Shown: piece by piece, positions 30,836-40,898 of the stretch
Layout: every line of letters starts with the position of its first letter
Position numbering within the stretch: position 1 is the first letter of the stretch
NCBI GenBank assembly: GCA_013306675.1
Contig: JABLUY010000094.1
Coordinates: 1 to 64,000 of the forward strand
From: Thraustochytrium sp. TN22
Lineage: Eukaryota; Sar; Bigyra; Thraustochytrida; Thraustochytriidae
Reading direction: 5' to 3'
Length of the DNA: 64,000 nucleotides
Position numbers and translations under genes: made by a program
Notes under the pieces: model-generated
Database searches by the model: none
What the model was told of the DNA's origin: nothing
The model's input: only the letters and a program-made list of their open reading frames with translations

Positions 30836-32809
30836 ATGTCGGGCGGCGGCAAGTACGTGCCCCCGCACATGCGGGGCGGCGGCGGCGGCGACATGCCGCC
30901 GGGCGCGGCGGCGCGGCGGCGGCGGCGGCTTCGCGGGCCGCGCGCGGCGGCGGCGGCGGCGGGCTTCGGCGGCCGCGGCGGCGGCGGCGGCGGCTACGGC
31001 GGCCCGCCCGGCGGCGGCGGCTACGGCGGCGGCTACGGCGGCGGCCCCGGCGGCGGCGGCGGCGGCTACGGCGGCGGCTACGGCGGCGGCTACGGCGGCG
31101 GCTACGGCGGCGGCGGCGGCGGCTACGGCGGGCCCCCGCGCCAGGGCGGCGGCGCCTTCGGCGGCTACGGCAACCGCGGAGGGCCCGGCGGGCCCGGCGG
31201 CTACGGCTACGGCGGCGGCGGCGGCTTCGGCGGCGGCGGCCGCGGCGGCTACGGGCCCCGCAAGAACGAGCTCGGGTTCCACGGCAACATGATGGAGGAC
31301 CCGCGGCTGGAGCAGCAGATCTTCGGCGAGAAGAAGTCGACCGGCATCAACTTCGACAAGTACGACGACATCCCCGTGGAGACGAGTGGCATGGACATCC
31401 CCGAGGGCATCGAGAACTTCGAGGAGGCGCAGATCCACGAGCGGCTCAAGAAGAACGTGGAGCGCGCCGGCTTCGCCAAGCCCACGCCCGTGCAGCGCTT
31501 CTCGCTGCCGATCGGCACGGCCGGCCGCGACATGATGGCCTGTGCGCAGACGGGCTCCGGTAAGACCGGCGGCTTCCTGTTCCCGGTCATCACGCTCATG
31601 CTGACCAAGGGCCCGGTGCAGATGGAGGACTACGGGCAGTCGTCGCGCAAGTCCTTCCCGAACGCGCTGGTCCTGGCGCCCACGCGCGAGCTGGCGTCGC
31701 AGATCTACGACGAGGCGCTCAAGTTCTGCTACTGCACTGGCATCGCCACGGTGTGCGTGTACGGTGGCGCCGACGTGCGCCAGCAGCTGCGCGAGCTGGA
31801 GCGCGGCTGCGACCTGCTGGTGGCCACCCCGGGCCGCCTGCTGGACCTCATGGAGCGCGGGCGCATCGGGCTGGCCTGCGTGCGCTTCCTCATCCTCGAC
31901 GAGGCCGATCGCATGCTCGATATGGGTTTCGAACCGCAGATCCGGCGCATCGTCGAGATGGAGGACATGCCGCGCGACCGCCAGACCTTTATGTTTTCGG
32001 CCACCTTCCCCAAGGAGATCCAGCGCCTCGCCTCGGACTTCCTCGACAACTACGTCTTCCTCACGGTCGGCCGCGTCGGCAGCGCCGCCGCCGACATCAC
32101 GCAGCAGGTCGAGTACGTCGACCAGGCCGACAAGACGCCCTTCCTCATCCGTTTCCTCAACACGGTCGAGGCCGGCCTCGTGCTCATCTTCGTCGAGACC
32201 AAGCGCTCGGCCGACTCGCTCGAGTACACGCTCAGCCGCGAGGGCTTCCCCACCACCTCCATCCACGGCGACCGTACGCAGGCCGAGCGTGAGGAGGCGC
32301 TCCAGTCCTTCCGCACCGGCCGCACGCCCATCATGGTGGCCACCGACGTCGCTGCTCGTGGTCTCGATATTAGCAACGTCATGTACGTCATCAACTACGA
32401 CATGCCCGGCAACATCGACGACTACGTGCACCGCATCGGCCGTACCGGCCGCGCCGGTAACAAGGGCACGGCCATCTCTATGATGAACGAGCGCAACTCC
32501 AACCTCGCGCGCGAGCTCTACGACCTGCTCTCCGAGAACGGCCAGAACGTCCCCGACTTCCTCTCGCAGCTCGGCGCCTACCGTGGTGGTGGCGGTCGCC
32601 GCGGCGGCGGCGGGCGTGGCGGCTCCCGCTTCGGTGGCCGTGACTTCCGTCTCGGCGACAAGGGCGACGGCGGCGGCGGCGGTGGCGGCGGCGGCGGCTT
32701 CGCCTCGCGCACCCATGGCGGCGGCGGCCGCCAGGCTGGCTTTGGCGGCGGTGGCGGCTACGGCGGCCCGGGCGGCGGCGGCGGCGGTGGCGACTCCTCC
32801 GCTTGGTAG
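30836..32809 (+). CDS. DED1/DDX3: DDX3/Ded1-family DEAD-box RNA helicase
   Basis: This 657-residue RNA helicase should unwind mRNA 5' leaders during translation initiation. The N-terminus opens [14 protein letters not shown], as in Ded1/DDX3, and then has a long RGG/YGG-type glycine-rich segment (to about residue 140). The motifs are FAKPTPVQ (Q motif), AQTGSGKT (about 237), PTRELA, DEAD (about 355), SAT (about 388), RGLDI and HRIGRTGR (about 532). The Ded1-typical stretch [13 protein letters not shown] precedes the core, and a second Gly-rich tail ends in SSAW. The Gly repeats are coded by GGC runs that continue the trinucleotide tract of the upstream region. No intron was seen. Confidence 0.97.
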   Translation: MSGGGKYVPPHMRGGGGGDMPPGAAARRRRRLRGPRAAAAAAGFGGRGGGGGGYGGPPGGGGYGGGYGGGPGGGGGGYGGGYGGGYGGGYGGGGGGYGGPPRQGGGAFGGYGNRGGPGGPGGYGYGGGGGFGGGGRGGYGPRKNELGFHGNMMEDPRLEQQIFGEKKSTGINFDKYDDIPVETSGMDIPEGIENFEEAQIHERLKKNVERAGFAKPTPVQRFSLPIGTAGRDMMACAQTGSGKTGGFLFPVITLMLTKGPVQMEDYGQSSRKSFPNALVLAPTRELASQIYDEALKFCYCTGIATVCVYGGADVRQQLRELERGCDLLVATPGRLLDLMERGRIGLACVRFLILDEADRMLDMGFEPQIRRIVEMEDMPRDRQTFMFSATFPKEIQRLASDFLDNYVFLTVGRVGSAAADITQQVEYVDQADKTPFLIRFLNTVEAGLVLIFVETKRSADSLEYTLSREGFPTTSIHGDRTQAEREEALQSFRTGRTPIMVATDVAARGLDISNVMYVINYDMPGNIDDYVHRIGRTGRAGNKGTAISMMNERNSNLARELYDLLSENGQNVPDFLSQLGAYRGGGGRRGGGGRGGSRFGGRDFRLGDKGDGGGGGGGGGGFASRTHGGGGRQAGFGGGGGYGGPGGGGGGGDSSAW

Positions 32810-33261
32810 ACGCGTCGCGACAGCGATCGCCTGCAGATGGAGGACAGAGCACCTGCGGCAGCACTCAAGAAGTTGAACGAGAAACCAACACTGACACACG
32901 CATGCCGCCTGCCACTTCCCCTACAGGACGATGAGCTGGACGTGACTCGCGCAGCGTTCGCTGCACCGCGCCCTCAACGTGCACGCATTTGATCCGCGAA
33001 AGAGCATGGCGCTCCACCCGGACGATGCGCGATGTGACCTGGCAAATGGCTAGTAGAGTAGGAAGGTGGCAAATATCATCATCATCATCAAGTTTTTTTC
33101 ATGCCCATCATGCCCTCAATTCCCCCTTTCCTCATCCTCGCGCTCGCAACTCCTTCTCACAGTCAAAGAAGCTTGCCTGCTTGCATGCCAATCTCAACGT
33201 CAACGCTACAGAGGTGGTGGTAGGTTGTATGTACCCCAGCTTTTTTACCAATCAAAATCCA
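32810..33261. other. spacer between convergent genes
   Basis: 3' spacer between the DDX3-like gene and the convergent thioredoxin-like gene. It includes a (CAT)n run near 33076-33092. No gene seen. Confidence 0.5.
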
Positions 33262-33828
33262 TCAATCACTGTTGGCCGTGCTACGGGCCGGTTGCTTCGA
33301 TTTGCTCGCGCACGCCGGCAGCGCAGGCGCCAAGGCCTCCGCCAAGGAAGCCAGCTGCCGCTCCACAGCCGGGCTGTCGGCGCCCAGCACGTGCGCCTCG
33401 AGCCGGTTCCCGGACTTGCCGCCCACGCGCCAAAACAGCGTCAGCGGCTTGGGCGTCGTCGTGCTCTCCAGCAACTGCCACAGCTGCTGCATCGTGCCAG
33501 CATCCAGCAGCGCCTCAAGGCCCACGAAGAACTTGCGCCGTGTCTCGCCAAGATTGCTGCGGATTGGGCTGCCCAGATCCTTGGTCGACTCCGCCGGCTT
33601 GTTCTCCAGCCACTTGCGCAGAACCTCTTGCTGCACCGAGACTAGCTTGACGCGCTCGCTCGTCGTCGAGTCCATGTCGCCTACCAGCCGCTGGAGTCGC
33701 GGTTGCAGCACCGTGCAAGGCCCGCACCACGCGCGATGCAGGTCCATGACCACGGCGCGCTCCGTCTCCGCCTCTAGCAGTTCGCACAGGTCCTCCACCT
33801 GCTCCAGAGCCTGCACCTCGGGAGTCAT
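33262..33828 (-). CDS. thioredoxin-fold protein with WCGPC active site
   Basis: This 188-residue protein carries VVMDLHRAWCGPCTVLQPRL near its N-terminus. That matches the thioredoxin active site and suggests a dithiol reductase. A basic, Trp-containing middle region follows (EVLRKWLENKP), then a C-terminal part that fits no domain I know (KPLTLFWRVGGKSGNRLEAH), so it is longer than thioredoxin itself (about 105). An early Met (33828) is the only one that leaves no low-complexity His/Ala/Arg leader, since the upstream frame runs through an ACGC microsatellite. It could be related to the thioredoxin-like axonemal proteins (NME8/TXNDC type), but this is a guess. Confidence 0.75.
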   Translation of the reverse strand: MTPEVQALEQVEDLCELLEAETERAVVMDLHRAWCGPCTVLQPRLQRLVGDMDSTTSERVKLVSVQQEVLRKWLENKPAESTKDLGSPIRSNLGETRRKFFVGLEALLDAGTMQQLWQLLESTTTPKPLTLFWRVGGKSGNRLEAHVLGADSPAVERQLASLAEALAPALPACASKSKQPARSTANSD

Positions 33829-34634
33829 TTGTGCTGTGGCCTGCCCGCCCGCCCGCCCCGCACGCACGCACGCACGCACGCACGCGTGCGCTCTGCCGTC
33901 GTGCCCGTCCGTCGTGCGCGCGCGTAGGGTTCTGGCTAGCCGATCTCTCCAAGTTTGGCAGCATTTATGACCGTTTCGAGGACCAGCGCCGCGAAGAAAG
34001 AAAGAGAGCCCGGGCATGCAGCGCCTGATTACACCTTCTTTCTCGCGATTGCGGAGATAAAAAAGGAAAGGGGGTGAATCGACGCCCATCGATGTAACTA
34101 TGTCGGTGCGTGCGCCTCCCAGCTGCTGGCTGGGCTGGCAAAGCCTGACAGAGGCAAGGGGTGCCTGACCCGGCTGAGTGCTTCGTGTTGTGGTGTGTGG
34201 GACCCCAGCTGAAAACACAGCAGAACAGACGGGAGCCTACGCGATCGCTGCGCGAACGCTCTCGGCTCGCTCGCTCGCTGTCTAGCTCTCAACTCGCTCG
34301 CTGTCTCTAGCTCTCAACTCGCTCGCTTGCTCTAGCTAGCCTACGCGATCGCTGCGCGAACGCTCTCGGCTCGCTCGCTCGTTGTCTAGCTCTCAACTCG
34401 CTCGCTTGCTGGCTCTAGCTAGCTAGTTAGCTCTCCGCTCGCTCGTGATCGTAGAGGCCCAGGCCCTAATTAGTTGAGAGAATCCTGAAATGCCCGGCAG
34501 CTGCCGCGTAGCGGCGGCAAAAAGCGTGGCGATGACGCTGCGCGGCGACAAGATCAAGAAAGGATCCTGATTTTCTTACCTGCAATGGAAACGAAACAAC
34601 ACCTTTTCTCACGCATACTTTCTCATCATCACAG
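33829..34634. other. intergenic region with (CGCA)n and tandem repeats
   Basis: Holds a (GCAC)n run at about 33866-33888 and a 104-bp tandem repeat at 34236-34425 listed separately. Frames across it are low-complexity. It supplies the 5' region of the thioredoxin-like gene and the 3' flank of the heliorhodopsin gene. Confidence 0.5.
34236..34425. repeat. tandem repeat of about 104 bp, two copies
   Basis: Copy 1 (34236-34339) and copy 2 (34340-34425, truncated) both begin CCTACGCGATCGCTGCGCGA and continue into CTCGCT and CTAGCT motifs. Internally the unit is itself made of shorter repeats (CTCGCTCGCTGTCTAGCTCT). Confidence 0.85.
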
Positions 34635-35462
34635 TCAGTTCGGCTGAAAGGTGCCACCAAAGACGAGCCAACCCAGGAGCGACTTGGCGACGAGCGAGAG
34701 CACGACGTAGGCCATCTCGCCGAAACGGTAGTCAGCCCAGCGGCCAACCTGCATGTACTGCAACAGCATGTTGATTGCAAAGCAGCAAAAGAAGACAAAG
34801 TACGAGACGAGGATGCCAAAGACGAAGCCAGGGACGCTGTCGGTGACGTTCTCGCCGCCGCAGAGCGAGAGCAAGACAGCAACCCAGGGCCAGGCACCAA
34901 TCCAACAGCCGACAACAAAAGGCGTCCAGTCCAGGTTGTCGTGGCGGCCCTCATTGCGCGTCTCCATGATAAGACCGAGCAGGTTCATGGTAGAGTTTGC
35001 GCCAATGATGAGCAGCAGCGTCTTGATGTCGTAGATGGCGAAGAGCTGCGCGATGGCCCAAATCATCACGGACGAGCTCATGGCGTACTCGTACCAGCGG
35101 AACTGGTTCATGCCGCGGTTCACCTGCGAGATGTACGTCTTAAACTTGGCCAGCACGACGAAGTGCGCCACGGCCGACATGAGGAAGAACACGCACACCA
35201 GAAACGCGATGCGGTAGGTCGTCAGCGTCCGCGTCTGCGTCGTGATGCGGCTCTGCGCCTCATCGTACCCCACCGCCGTCAGCGTGATGGGTAGGATGAA
35301 GTCCTTGACGCCCGGCACGGCGATGGCGCCGCCCAGCTGCACCACAAACTGGACCAGGTGCAGCACGCCAGCCACCAGGTTCCACTTGTACAGCAGCGCA
35401 TCGCTGATGCTGCTCCCGCCGCTGCTGCCGCCCACGAGGTTGCCCTCCATGTCGCCGCTCAT
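34635..35462 (-). CDS. heliorhodopsin
   Basis: This 275-residue seven-helix membrane protein matches the heliorhodopsin family of retinal photoreceptors, which sit in the membrane inverted relative to type-1 rhodopsins. Family marks are YKWNLVAGVLHLVQ in helix 1, NQFRWYEYAMSSSVMIW in helix 3 with E125 as the expected counterion, and WADYRFGEMAYVVLSLVAKS in helix 7 with K260 as the expected retinal Schiff-base lysine. SFxxNMxLQ-like spacing is preserved (CFAINMLLQYMQVGRW). Length fits the family (about 250-280). ATG 35462 is chosen because it starts just before helix 1; further upstream in-frame text is low-complexity. Function in eukaryotes is unsettled; heliorhodopsins generally do not pump ions and may signal or regulate a partner enzyme. 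Confidence 0.95.
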   Translation of the reverse strand: MSGDMEGNLVGGSSGGSSISDALLYKWNLVAGVLHLVQFVVQLGGAIAVPGVKDFILPITLTAVGYDEAQSRITTQTRTLTTYRIAFLVCVFFLMSAVAHFVVLAKFKTYISQVNRGMNQFRWYEYAMSSSVMIWAIAQLFAIYDIKTLLLIIGANSTMNLLGLIMETRNEGRHDNLDWTPFVVGCWIGAWPWVAVLLSLCGGENVTDSVPGFVFGILVSYFVFFCCFAINMLLQYMQVGRWADYRFGEMAYVVLSLVAKSLLGWLVFGGTFQPN

Positions 35463-36099
35463 CGTGCCTTGCTCGCCCCTCCCTCGCTCGCTCGCTCGCT
35501 CGGCAGCGCCTGCAGCGCCTGCGAGGTGCACTACAGCCCCGCGCGGGATGACGGTATGCGTGCAGCCCCAGAGCCCTCGCGCCCGCGCCCGGGGCGTGCG
35601 TCGAGCGAGTGCAAGGAGTAGGAGAGCTGGCTCGAGGAGTGTGCGCGCCGCGCGTGATTCAGGGAGCGACTCCTTTGCTGCGGTGCTCCGGGTGACGGCA
35701 CGTGCAGTGCTGACGGTCAGGAGCGATGAGAGCCTCACTCTGCCAAAGAGCGCGGGGAGAGGGCGGCGCCGCGAGTACGAGTGCGGTGGCGACGAAGCGC
35801 CCAAAGCGCGAAGTCGCGGAGGGCTCTGTCGCAAATGTATGCCGAGTTTGTACGGTATGGTGGTGGTGGTGGTGGTGGTGGTAGGCATGCTGAGGCTGTT
35901 GCGAACGATGATGAGGGTGGCGGGCGGCCAGGGGTACCCTACCATGCCCCCCAATGCGCTCGAGTTCGAGGTGCCTGGGACAGCCCGACTCAGAAACAAG
36001 GTGCGCTGTGCGCTGCACTGGCCAGTAGTTTTTATTCTGCACGTCGTCCAAGTCGTCATCTTGATCCAAGTTCACATTCTTCAGCCCACTGTGATGCTT
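35463..36099. other. intergenic region
   Basis: 5' region of the heliorhodopsin gene and 3' flank of the CH-domain gene. It includes a (GGT)n run at about 35862-35882 and a CTCGCTCG patch just upstream of the heliorhodopsin ATG. No gene seen. Confidence 0.5.
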
Positions 36100-39000
36100 T
36101 CACAGGTCGTTGTCATCATCATCATCGGCGTCGTCATCGTCGTCGTCGCCGCGGTTGTCGTCAATCGTAGTGCCATCGTCGCGAAAAGCGCCCTCGCCAA
36201 GGACGTGGTCGCGCACGGCTTGAAGCGCGGCAGCGATGCGGTCGGCAGCGCTAGAGAGGGGGTCCGGACGCAAATAGGAGGCGAGCGCGACAAGGAGCTC
36301 GCAATAGTCGCCAAAGAAAAACAGGGCATCGCGTTCCAGGCCGAGAGTCTGCACGATCTCGTCGAGCGCTGAGGCGGCTTCGGGCACCTTGCCTAGCTGC
36401 TGCAAAATGTCCTGCAGGGGCACTCGCTGCAGCGAGGCGTCAGCGACGGCGACGGCGACGAGCGGCGCAAAGGCAGCCTGCATGCGCGCGAGGTTGTTGC
36501 GCAGAGCCGCGAGGACCTCGTCGTCGTGCCAGACGGAGTGGCGCAGCCGCACAAAGGGCGTCTTGGCGGTGGGCACGTTCTGGAGAATGGGCGCGGCGCG
36601 GCGGCGACGGCGCATGGAGGCGTTCTTATTGCCGGCGCCCTTTTGCAGCATGTCGGCGATGTCCGAGGTGGGCCCAGCCAGCGTGGTGGCGTCCGGGAGG
36701 ATGGCCGCGAGCGCCGGGAAGAAGGCGTGCAGGGGCGGGACCCAGAGCCCGTAGAGCTGGATCAGCTTCTCCTCGATGAGGCGCGAGAGGTTGCCAGCCG
36801 GGGAGAGTCCCTGGTAGATGGCGTCGGCGAGCGCAACAAGACAGCGCACGAAGCCGGCCGGGTCGAAGTAGGTCCCCTCCCCGCCGGTCGACGCGGCCCT
36901 GGCAGCTCGGGTCGCGGCTGTGGAGACGGCGTCGAGCGTGTCGCAGACGCGCGCCAGGCCGAGCGCCGTGTCGAGACCGGCGTCGCGCGCGAGCAGCACG
37001 AGACCGTAGAACGGCACGCGCACGTCGCGGCGAGGCGCGGGGCTGTCCAAGGTGTGCAAGGCGTAGTAGTGAAAGGCGGCCCGCATCAGGTCGTAGTGTG
37101 ACTGCAAGAGCGAGTTGACGGCGTCGTCCTCGCGCTTGGAGCTGGCATAGTCTTGCAGAGAGGTGAACTCGCGGCGCAGGCGGTCCTCCTGCTGATTCGG
37201 GACGGTCACGCTTTGGCCGCGGCGGCGCTCGAGGAGAAGCGCCCAGGCGACAGATTGCGCGCGCCGGTGCACGGTGTTCCAGAGACTGACCTTTTGGTCT
37301 CGCTCCAGGAGGCACCAGCGCAGCTTGCGGCGCGTCTCCTCGACGCGCGTGGTGAGCGCGGCCCAGGTCGCCTCGTGACGCAGATCGCTGACGCAGTTGC
37401 GCTTGACGTAGTCCTCGAGCGCCTCGTGCTCGAGGGCCGCGGTCTGGAGCGCCTCGCGGCACTCGGCCCAAACGGGCTGCGCGCGGGAAAGCCCCGGCCT
37501 CGTACAGAACAGGTAGGCCACGGCGCAGAAGAGCATGTCACTGGCGCCGGTTTGGAGCGCGTTCACGGGAAAGGCTCGCAGCGCCGGGTCCGCGGCGAAG
37601 GCGGCTACCACGCGGTCCAGATCGGCCTCGTGCTCGGCGGCGATGGCGTCCAGGTCGACGGCTTCTTTCCAGTCGGGCGCCGATAAAGCCGTCGAGGACG
37701 AGGTGCCGGCCCCGAGGTCGGCGGCGTCTGCGTCGGCGTCCGGGCGTTGGCTCGTTGCCCCCGCCGCTGCCGCGTGCAGGGCTCCCAGCAGGAGCCAGAG
37801 CACGTGCCCGTCGGCGAGGTCTCCGGTGAAGTTCTCGACGCGCTCCGACGGGACATGGAAGCGCAGCCAACGCAGGAGGATGTCGTCCACAGGCATCTCC
37901 AGCAGCGAGTCAAGCTGTACGGCCTCGTCCACGAGGAGCTCGAGGTCAACGAAGTGGTCCGCGGAGGTATCTTGGAGCTGCACCTCGAGCACGCGCAGCT
38001 CGAGCGTGGTCACCTCGCTGCAGAGGGCGAACCAGGCGGCTGCGGTCTTCTTCGCCGCGACCTGCACGGCGGCGCGCGGCGCGAGGTCCTCATGCGCCTC
38101 ATCAATCTGCGCGCGCAGCTCAGCCATCTCATTGTGCAAGTCCGTGAGCTTCTCGTTCCACTCGCCGACATCGTCCGCGGCGTGCTTGATTTGGGTGTCG
38201 AGCTCGGCCTTGGAGGCCTGCAGCGCGTTGTAGCGCGCGTCGATCTCGCGAATCTCGTTGAGGGCACGCGCGCGCTTGGATTCGGCGGCAGTGCGCTTCC
38301 AGGCTTGGAAGATCTCCTTGGCTCGCGACTTGCTCACGCGCGCAAAGCAGGCGTCCAGCAGCTCGCGCTGCTTGCGGCGCGCGCGAACCACGTTCTTCCA
38401 GTTGCCGAACATGGAGGCCAGCAGCGAGCGCTGCCAGCGCTTGGCCGTGTTCTCCAGGAGCAGCTGCTTCTTCAGCAGCTCCTTTTGCATGGTGGCTTCG
38501 AGCGAGTTCCAGCGCTCAATCTCGCTGCACAGCGCGTCGCGCCGCCGCTGCATCCACTCTGTCCCGAGCGCGAAGCAGTTGGCGTGCGAAGCCTGTGCCA
38601 CAAGCGCGCTCACGGCCGCGGCGGCGGTCTCGGCGTCCAGGCTCGCCCTGGAGGCCGCCTGCGCCATGTCCTCACGGAAGACGGCGTGCGTCACCTCCTC
38701 CAGGACTGACCGCCACAGGTGCGCGTCGTGCGTGCGAGCGCCGCGCGCGAGCGCGCCCAGTATGGCGCACGCCACTGCGGTCTGGTACACGTTGCCCGCT
38801 CCAAGCTGGTCTTCGCGGCTGGATGTGCGCGCTAGCGTCAGCATGCCCCTCCACAGCGTCGGGCCCTGCACGGCGCCATGCTCCGAGTCCTCCCGCTTCT
38901 GCCGGCCGCGCTTGCCTTGCCCATGCTCTGGCTCCTCCTGCGGCTGCGGCTGGAGCGAGGCGGCCAGGCCGCGGTCACCGGCTTGCTGCTCCTCGCCGCC

Positions 39001-39108
39001 GTCGCCGCCCACCAGAACCTCGCACAGGAAACGCGCACCCTTGCCGGCGGGCGTCGGCCGCGCGGGTCGCTCGCCGCGCGGCCGCGCAGGCCGCAGCTGC
39101 GCCGCCAT
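36100..39108 (-). CDS. calponin-homology and Sfi1-like repeat protein
   Basis: A 1,002-residue protein of mixed helical content. Two Sfi1-like, centrin-binding-type repeats occur at about 225-275 (SMFGNWKNVVRARRKQ and AKEIFQAWKRTAAESK). A coiled coil (about 275-330) follows. A calponin-homology-like region begins near 406 (DILLRWLRFHV, then FTGDLADGHVLWLLLGAL), which is the actin- or microtubule-binding fold. The rest is helical without known motifs and ends in a poly-Asp tail coded by a GTC/ATC microsatellite. The combination points to a centrosome, basal-body or flagellar role (inference; zoospores of this group are flagellate). The GTG-led frame starts at 39225, but ATG 39108 is the first Met. 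Confidence 0.75.
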   Translation of the reverse strand: MAAQLRPARPRGERPARPTPAGKGARFLCEVLVGGDGGEEQQAGDRGLAASLQPQPQEEPEHGQGKRGRQKREDSEHGAVQGPTLWRGMLTLARTSSREDQLGAGNVYQTAVACAILGALARGARTHDAHLWRSVLEEVTHAVFREDMAQAASRASLDAETAAAAVSALVAQASHANCFALGTEWMQRRRDALCSEIERWNSLEATMQKELLKKQLLLENTAKRWQRSLLASMFGNWKNVVRARRKQRELLDACFARVSKSRAKEIFQAWKRTAAESKRARALNEIREIDARYNALQASKAELDTQIKHAADDVGEWNEKLTDLHNEMAELRAQIDEAHEDLAPRAAVQVAAKKTAAAWFALCSEVTTLELRVLEVQLQDTSADHFVDLELLVDEAVQLDSLLEMPVDDILLRWLRFHVPSERVENFTGDLADGHVLWLLLGALHAAAAGATSQRPDADADAADLGAGTSSSTALSAPDWKEAVDLDAIAAEHEADLDRVVAAFAADPALRAFPVNALQTGASDMLFCAVAYLFCTRPGLSRAQPVWAECREALQTAALEHEALEDYVKRNCVSDLRHEATWAALTTRVEETRRKLRWCLLERDQKVSLWNTVHRRAQSVAWALLLERRRGQSVTVPNQQEDRLRREFTSLQDYASSKREDDAVNSLLQSHYDLMRAAFHYYALHTLDSPAPRRDVRVPFYGLVLLARDAGLDTALGLARVCDTLDAVSTAATRAARAASTGGEGTYFDPAGFVRCLVALADAIYQGLSPAGNLSRLIEEKLIQLYGLWVPPLHAFFPALAAILPDATTLAGPTSDIADMLQKGAGNKNASMRRRRRAAPILQNVPTAKTPFVRLRHSVWHDDEVLAALRNNLARMQAAFAPLVAVAVADASLQRVPLQDILQQLGKVPEAASALDEIVQTLGLERDALFFFGDYCELLVALASYLRPDPLSSAADRIAAALQAVRDHVLGEGAFRDDGTTIDDNRGDDDDDDADDDDDNDL

Positions 39109-39629
39109 TGACCTTGGCGAGTCTGCTCGGATGATGATGCGCGCGGCGACTCTGGACGAAAGCGACCGTAGACCGTAGTCCGCGACATGGTTCGGAAACG
39201 ATGATGCCGCGGCAGTGACTCGCACTTCACTTCGGACTCACCGACTCAGAGTCCGGTGACCTGAAGTACACACCCTCTGAGTCTGTCTGACAGGCTCTTG
39301 ACAACAGTCAAGTTGTTCACTTCTTCTTCAAGTCACTCTACCATACCAACTTGAGGGTCGCTGAGGTGTGCGTGCGAGAAGGCTCGAGGCTTGCGCGGCG
39401 CCACAGGTGCACTGGCTGGCAGCGGCGCCACTGGCAAGCACCGGCGGCGCCGAGACGTCGGCCACCGAAACGGCGCGGCCGTGTGAGACGGGGCAAGGAT
39501 TGACAAAAGACATTTGTTCGAAATCGATTGACGTGATTCTTTGATAACGATGATGATGATCTCTTCGTGTTGAGAGACCCAGAAAGAATGCTCTCGACTC
39601 TTCGCCCGAGCCGTAAACGTAAAATCAAT
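39109..39629. other. spacer; 3' flank of cysteine-rich family gene A, repeated at 44560-44756
   Basis: Part of this stretch (about 39160-39280 and 39505-39560) matches 44565-44690 near paralogue B: TTCGGAAACGATGATG, GGCAGTGACTCG, AAATCGATTGA and GATGATGATGATCT. So the duplication that made the two genes carried their 3' flanks along. No gene is seen. Confidence 0.65.
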
Positions 39630-40898
39630 TTACGCCTTGACGCAGGTGCCCGTGCCGTCAGCGGACTCGGTGTGGCCCGGGTAGCAGAACTCGGCGGAGT
39701 AGTTGACGGGGACGTCATGGCCAGTGACGTACCAGCTGCCGGGCGAGATGCCGACGGCGCCGGTGAGCACGCTGTTGGCGCCGCCATAGATGTTGTAGCG
39801 GAACTCAATAACACCGTTGCGGAAGATGAGGGCCTGGAACTGGATGGGCTTGGTCTCCTTGCCGTCCTGGGTGAGCTCGGACCAGAAGACGCCAGTGAAG
39901 ATGCCGCCGTCGTGGCGGCCATCCGGGAAGGTGCCCGCGATGACCACAATGTTGTCGCGGCCCGCGGCCGTCGACGAGTCGCCATCGGTATCCTCGGGCT
40001 TGTTCCAGTCGCCGAAGAAGGGCGAGATGCGCGGGACGCTGAAGTGCTGGGTGAGGAGGTCGTCGGTCGAGCTGGAGTCGAAGCCGCTGACGCTGCTGCA
40101 GGAGCCGCGCGTGATGAAGCCCTGGTAGCTGATGCAGATGTTGTCCATGGTCTGTCCAAAGAGGGTGGTGCTCTCGCCGAGCCACTTGCTCTCGCTCAGG
40201 TCGATCTCAAGAGTGTCCTGCGTGGACGCCTTGTACGAGAACCAGTCTTGGACGCCCTTGAGCAGACCCTCATCGGACTTGGTCACCTTGTACAGGTAGC
40301 GGCCCGAGATATCCTCGCCAACCGGCGAGAAGGTGATGCTCGTGCCGCCAATGTCCACGTCTTCGTGAAAGGACTCGGCGAGAAGCTGGCCGACCGGGCC
40401 GCATTGCGGAAGCTCCGTGGTGAAGGCCTTGAGGCTGCAGTCGAAGACCTGCTTGCCGCACGGCACGCAGGTCTTGGTCTCGGCGTCCGGCACATAGCCG
40501 CCGTCGCAAACCGGGTCGTTCTCATACTGGCACCACGGCTGATCCTTGAAGCCGCACGCGATGCACTTCTCGCCGGCGTCGTCCGGCACCAGGTTCGAGT
40601 CGCAGGGCTGCGTGAACCCTTCGCACACGCGGGCGTTGGCCGAGCCGCATTTGTAGCAGGTATCACCCTCCGGGACGGTCTGGCCGCGGCACGGTGCCTG
40701 GTTCGGGCCCGTGCAGACGGGCTTGCCGGCAGTGCCACACGGCTTGCACTTGCCGCGCAGTTCATCGAAACTCGTCATGCACTCCCACTCGCGGTCCTCG
40801 CACGGCTGCTTGCCGCTCCAGAAGCATGCCGCCTCGCCGCTCACCACGCTCGCGGCCGCCACGAGAGCCACAATGGCAGTGGTCTTCTTGCTCATCAT
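39630..40898 (-). CDS. secreted cysteine-rich protein with NIDO-like C-terminal region (paralogue A)
   Basis: A 422-residue secreted protein. The signal peptide (MMSKKTTAIVALVAAASVVSG) has a basic start, a hydrophobic core and a small-residue cleavage site. Residues about 24-150 hold some twenty cysteines in CxxC-like units (GKCKPCGTAGKPVC, CYKCGS, KCIACG, TCVPCGKQVFD). The C-terminal half contains PRISPFFGDW, IQFQALIFRNGVIEFRYN and GAVGISPGSW, a pattern reminiscent of the extracellular NIDO domain (weak). No membrane helix follows, so the product is likely released or wall-bound. ATG 40898 is followed immediately by a second one; upstream text is promoter. It belongs to a four-gene family here. 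Its second half is closest to paralogue C, its first half and promoter closest to B. Confidence 0.88.
   Translation of the reverse strand: MMSKKTTAIVALVAAASVVSGEAACFWSGKQPCEDREWECMTSFDELRGKCKPCGTAGKPVCTGPNQAPCRGQTVPEGDTCYKCGSANARVCEGFTQPCDSNLVPDDAGEKCIACGFKDQPWCQYENDPVCDGGYVPDAETKTCVPCGKQVFDCSLKAFTTELPQCGPVGQLLAESFHEDVDIGGTSITFSPVGEDISGRYLYKVTKSDEGLLKGVQDWFSYKASTQDTLEIDLSESKWLGESTTLFGQTMDNICISYQGFITRGSCSSVSGFDSSSTDDLLTQHFSVPRISPFFGDWNKPEDTDGDSSTAAGRDNIVVIAGTFPDGRHDGGIFTGVFWSELTQDGKETKPIQFQALIFRNGVIEFRYNIYGGANSVLTGAVGISPGSWYVTGHDVPVNYSAEFCYPGHTESADGTGTCVKA

Noticed and set aside
34635-35462. Heliorhodopsin as part of an integrated giant virus
   Set aside because: Heliorhodopsins occur in some algal viruses, but no capsid, polymerase or other viral gene lies nearby and neighbours are ordinary nuclear genes.
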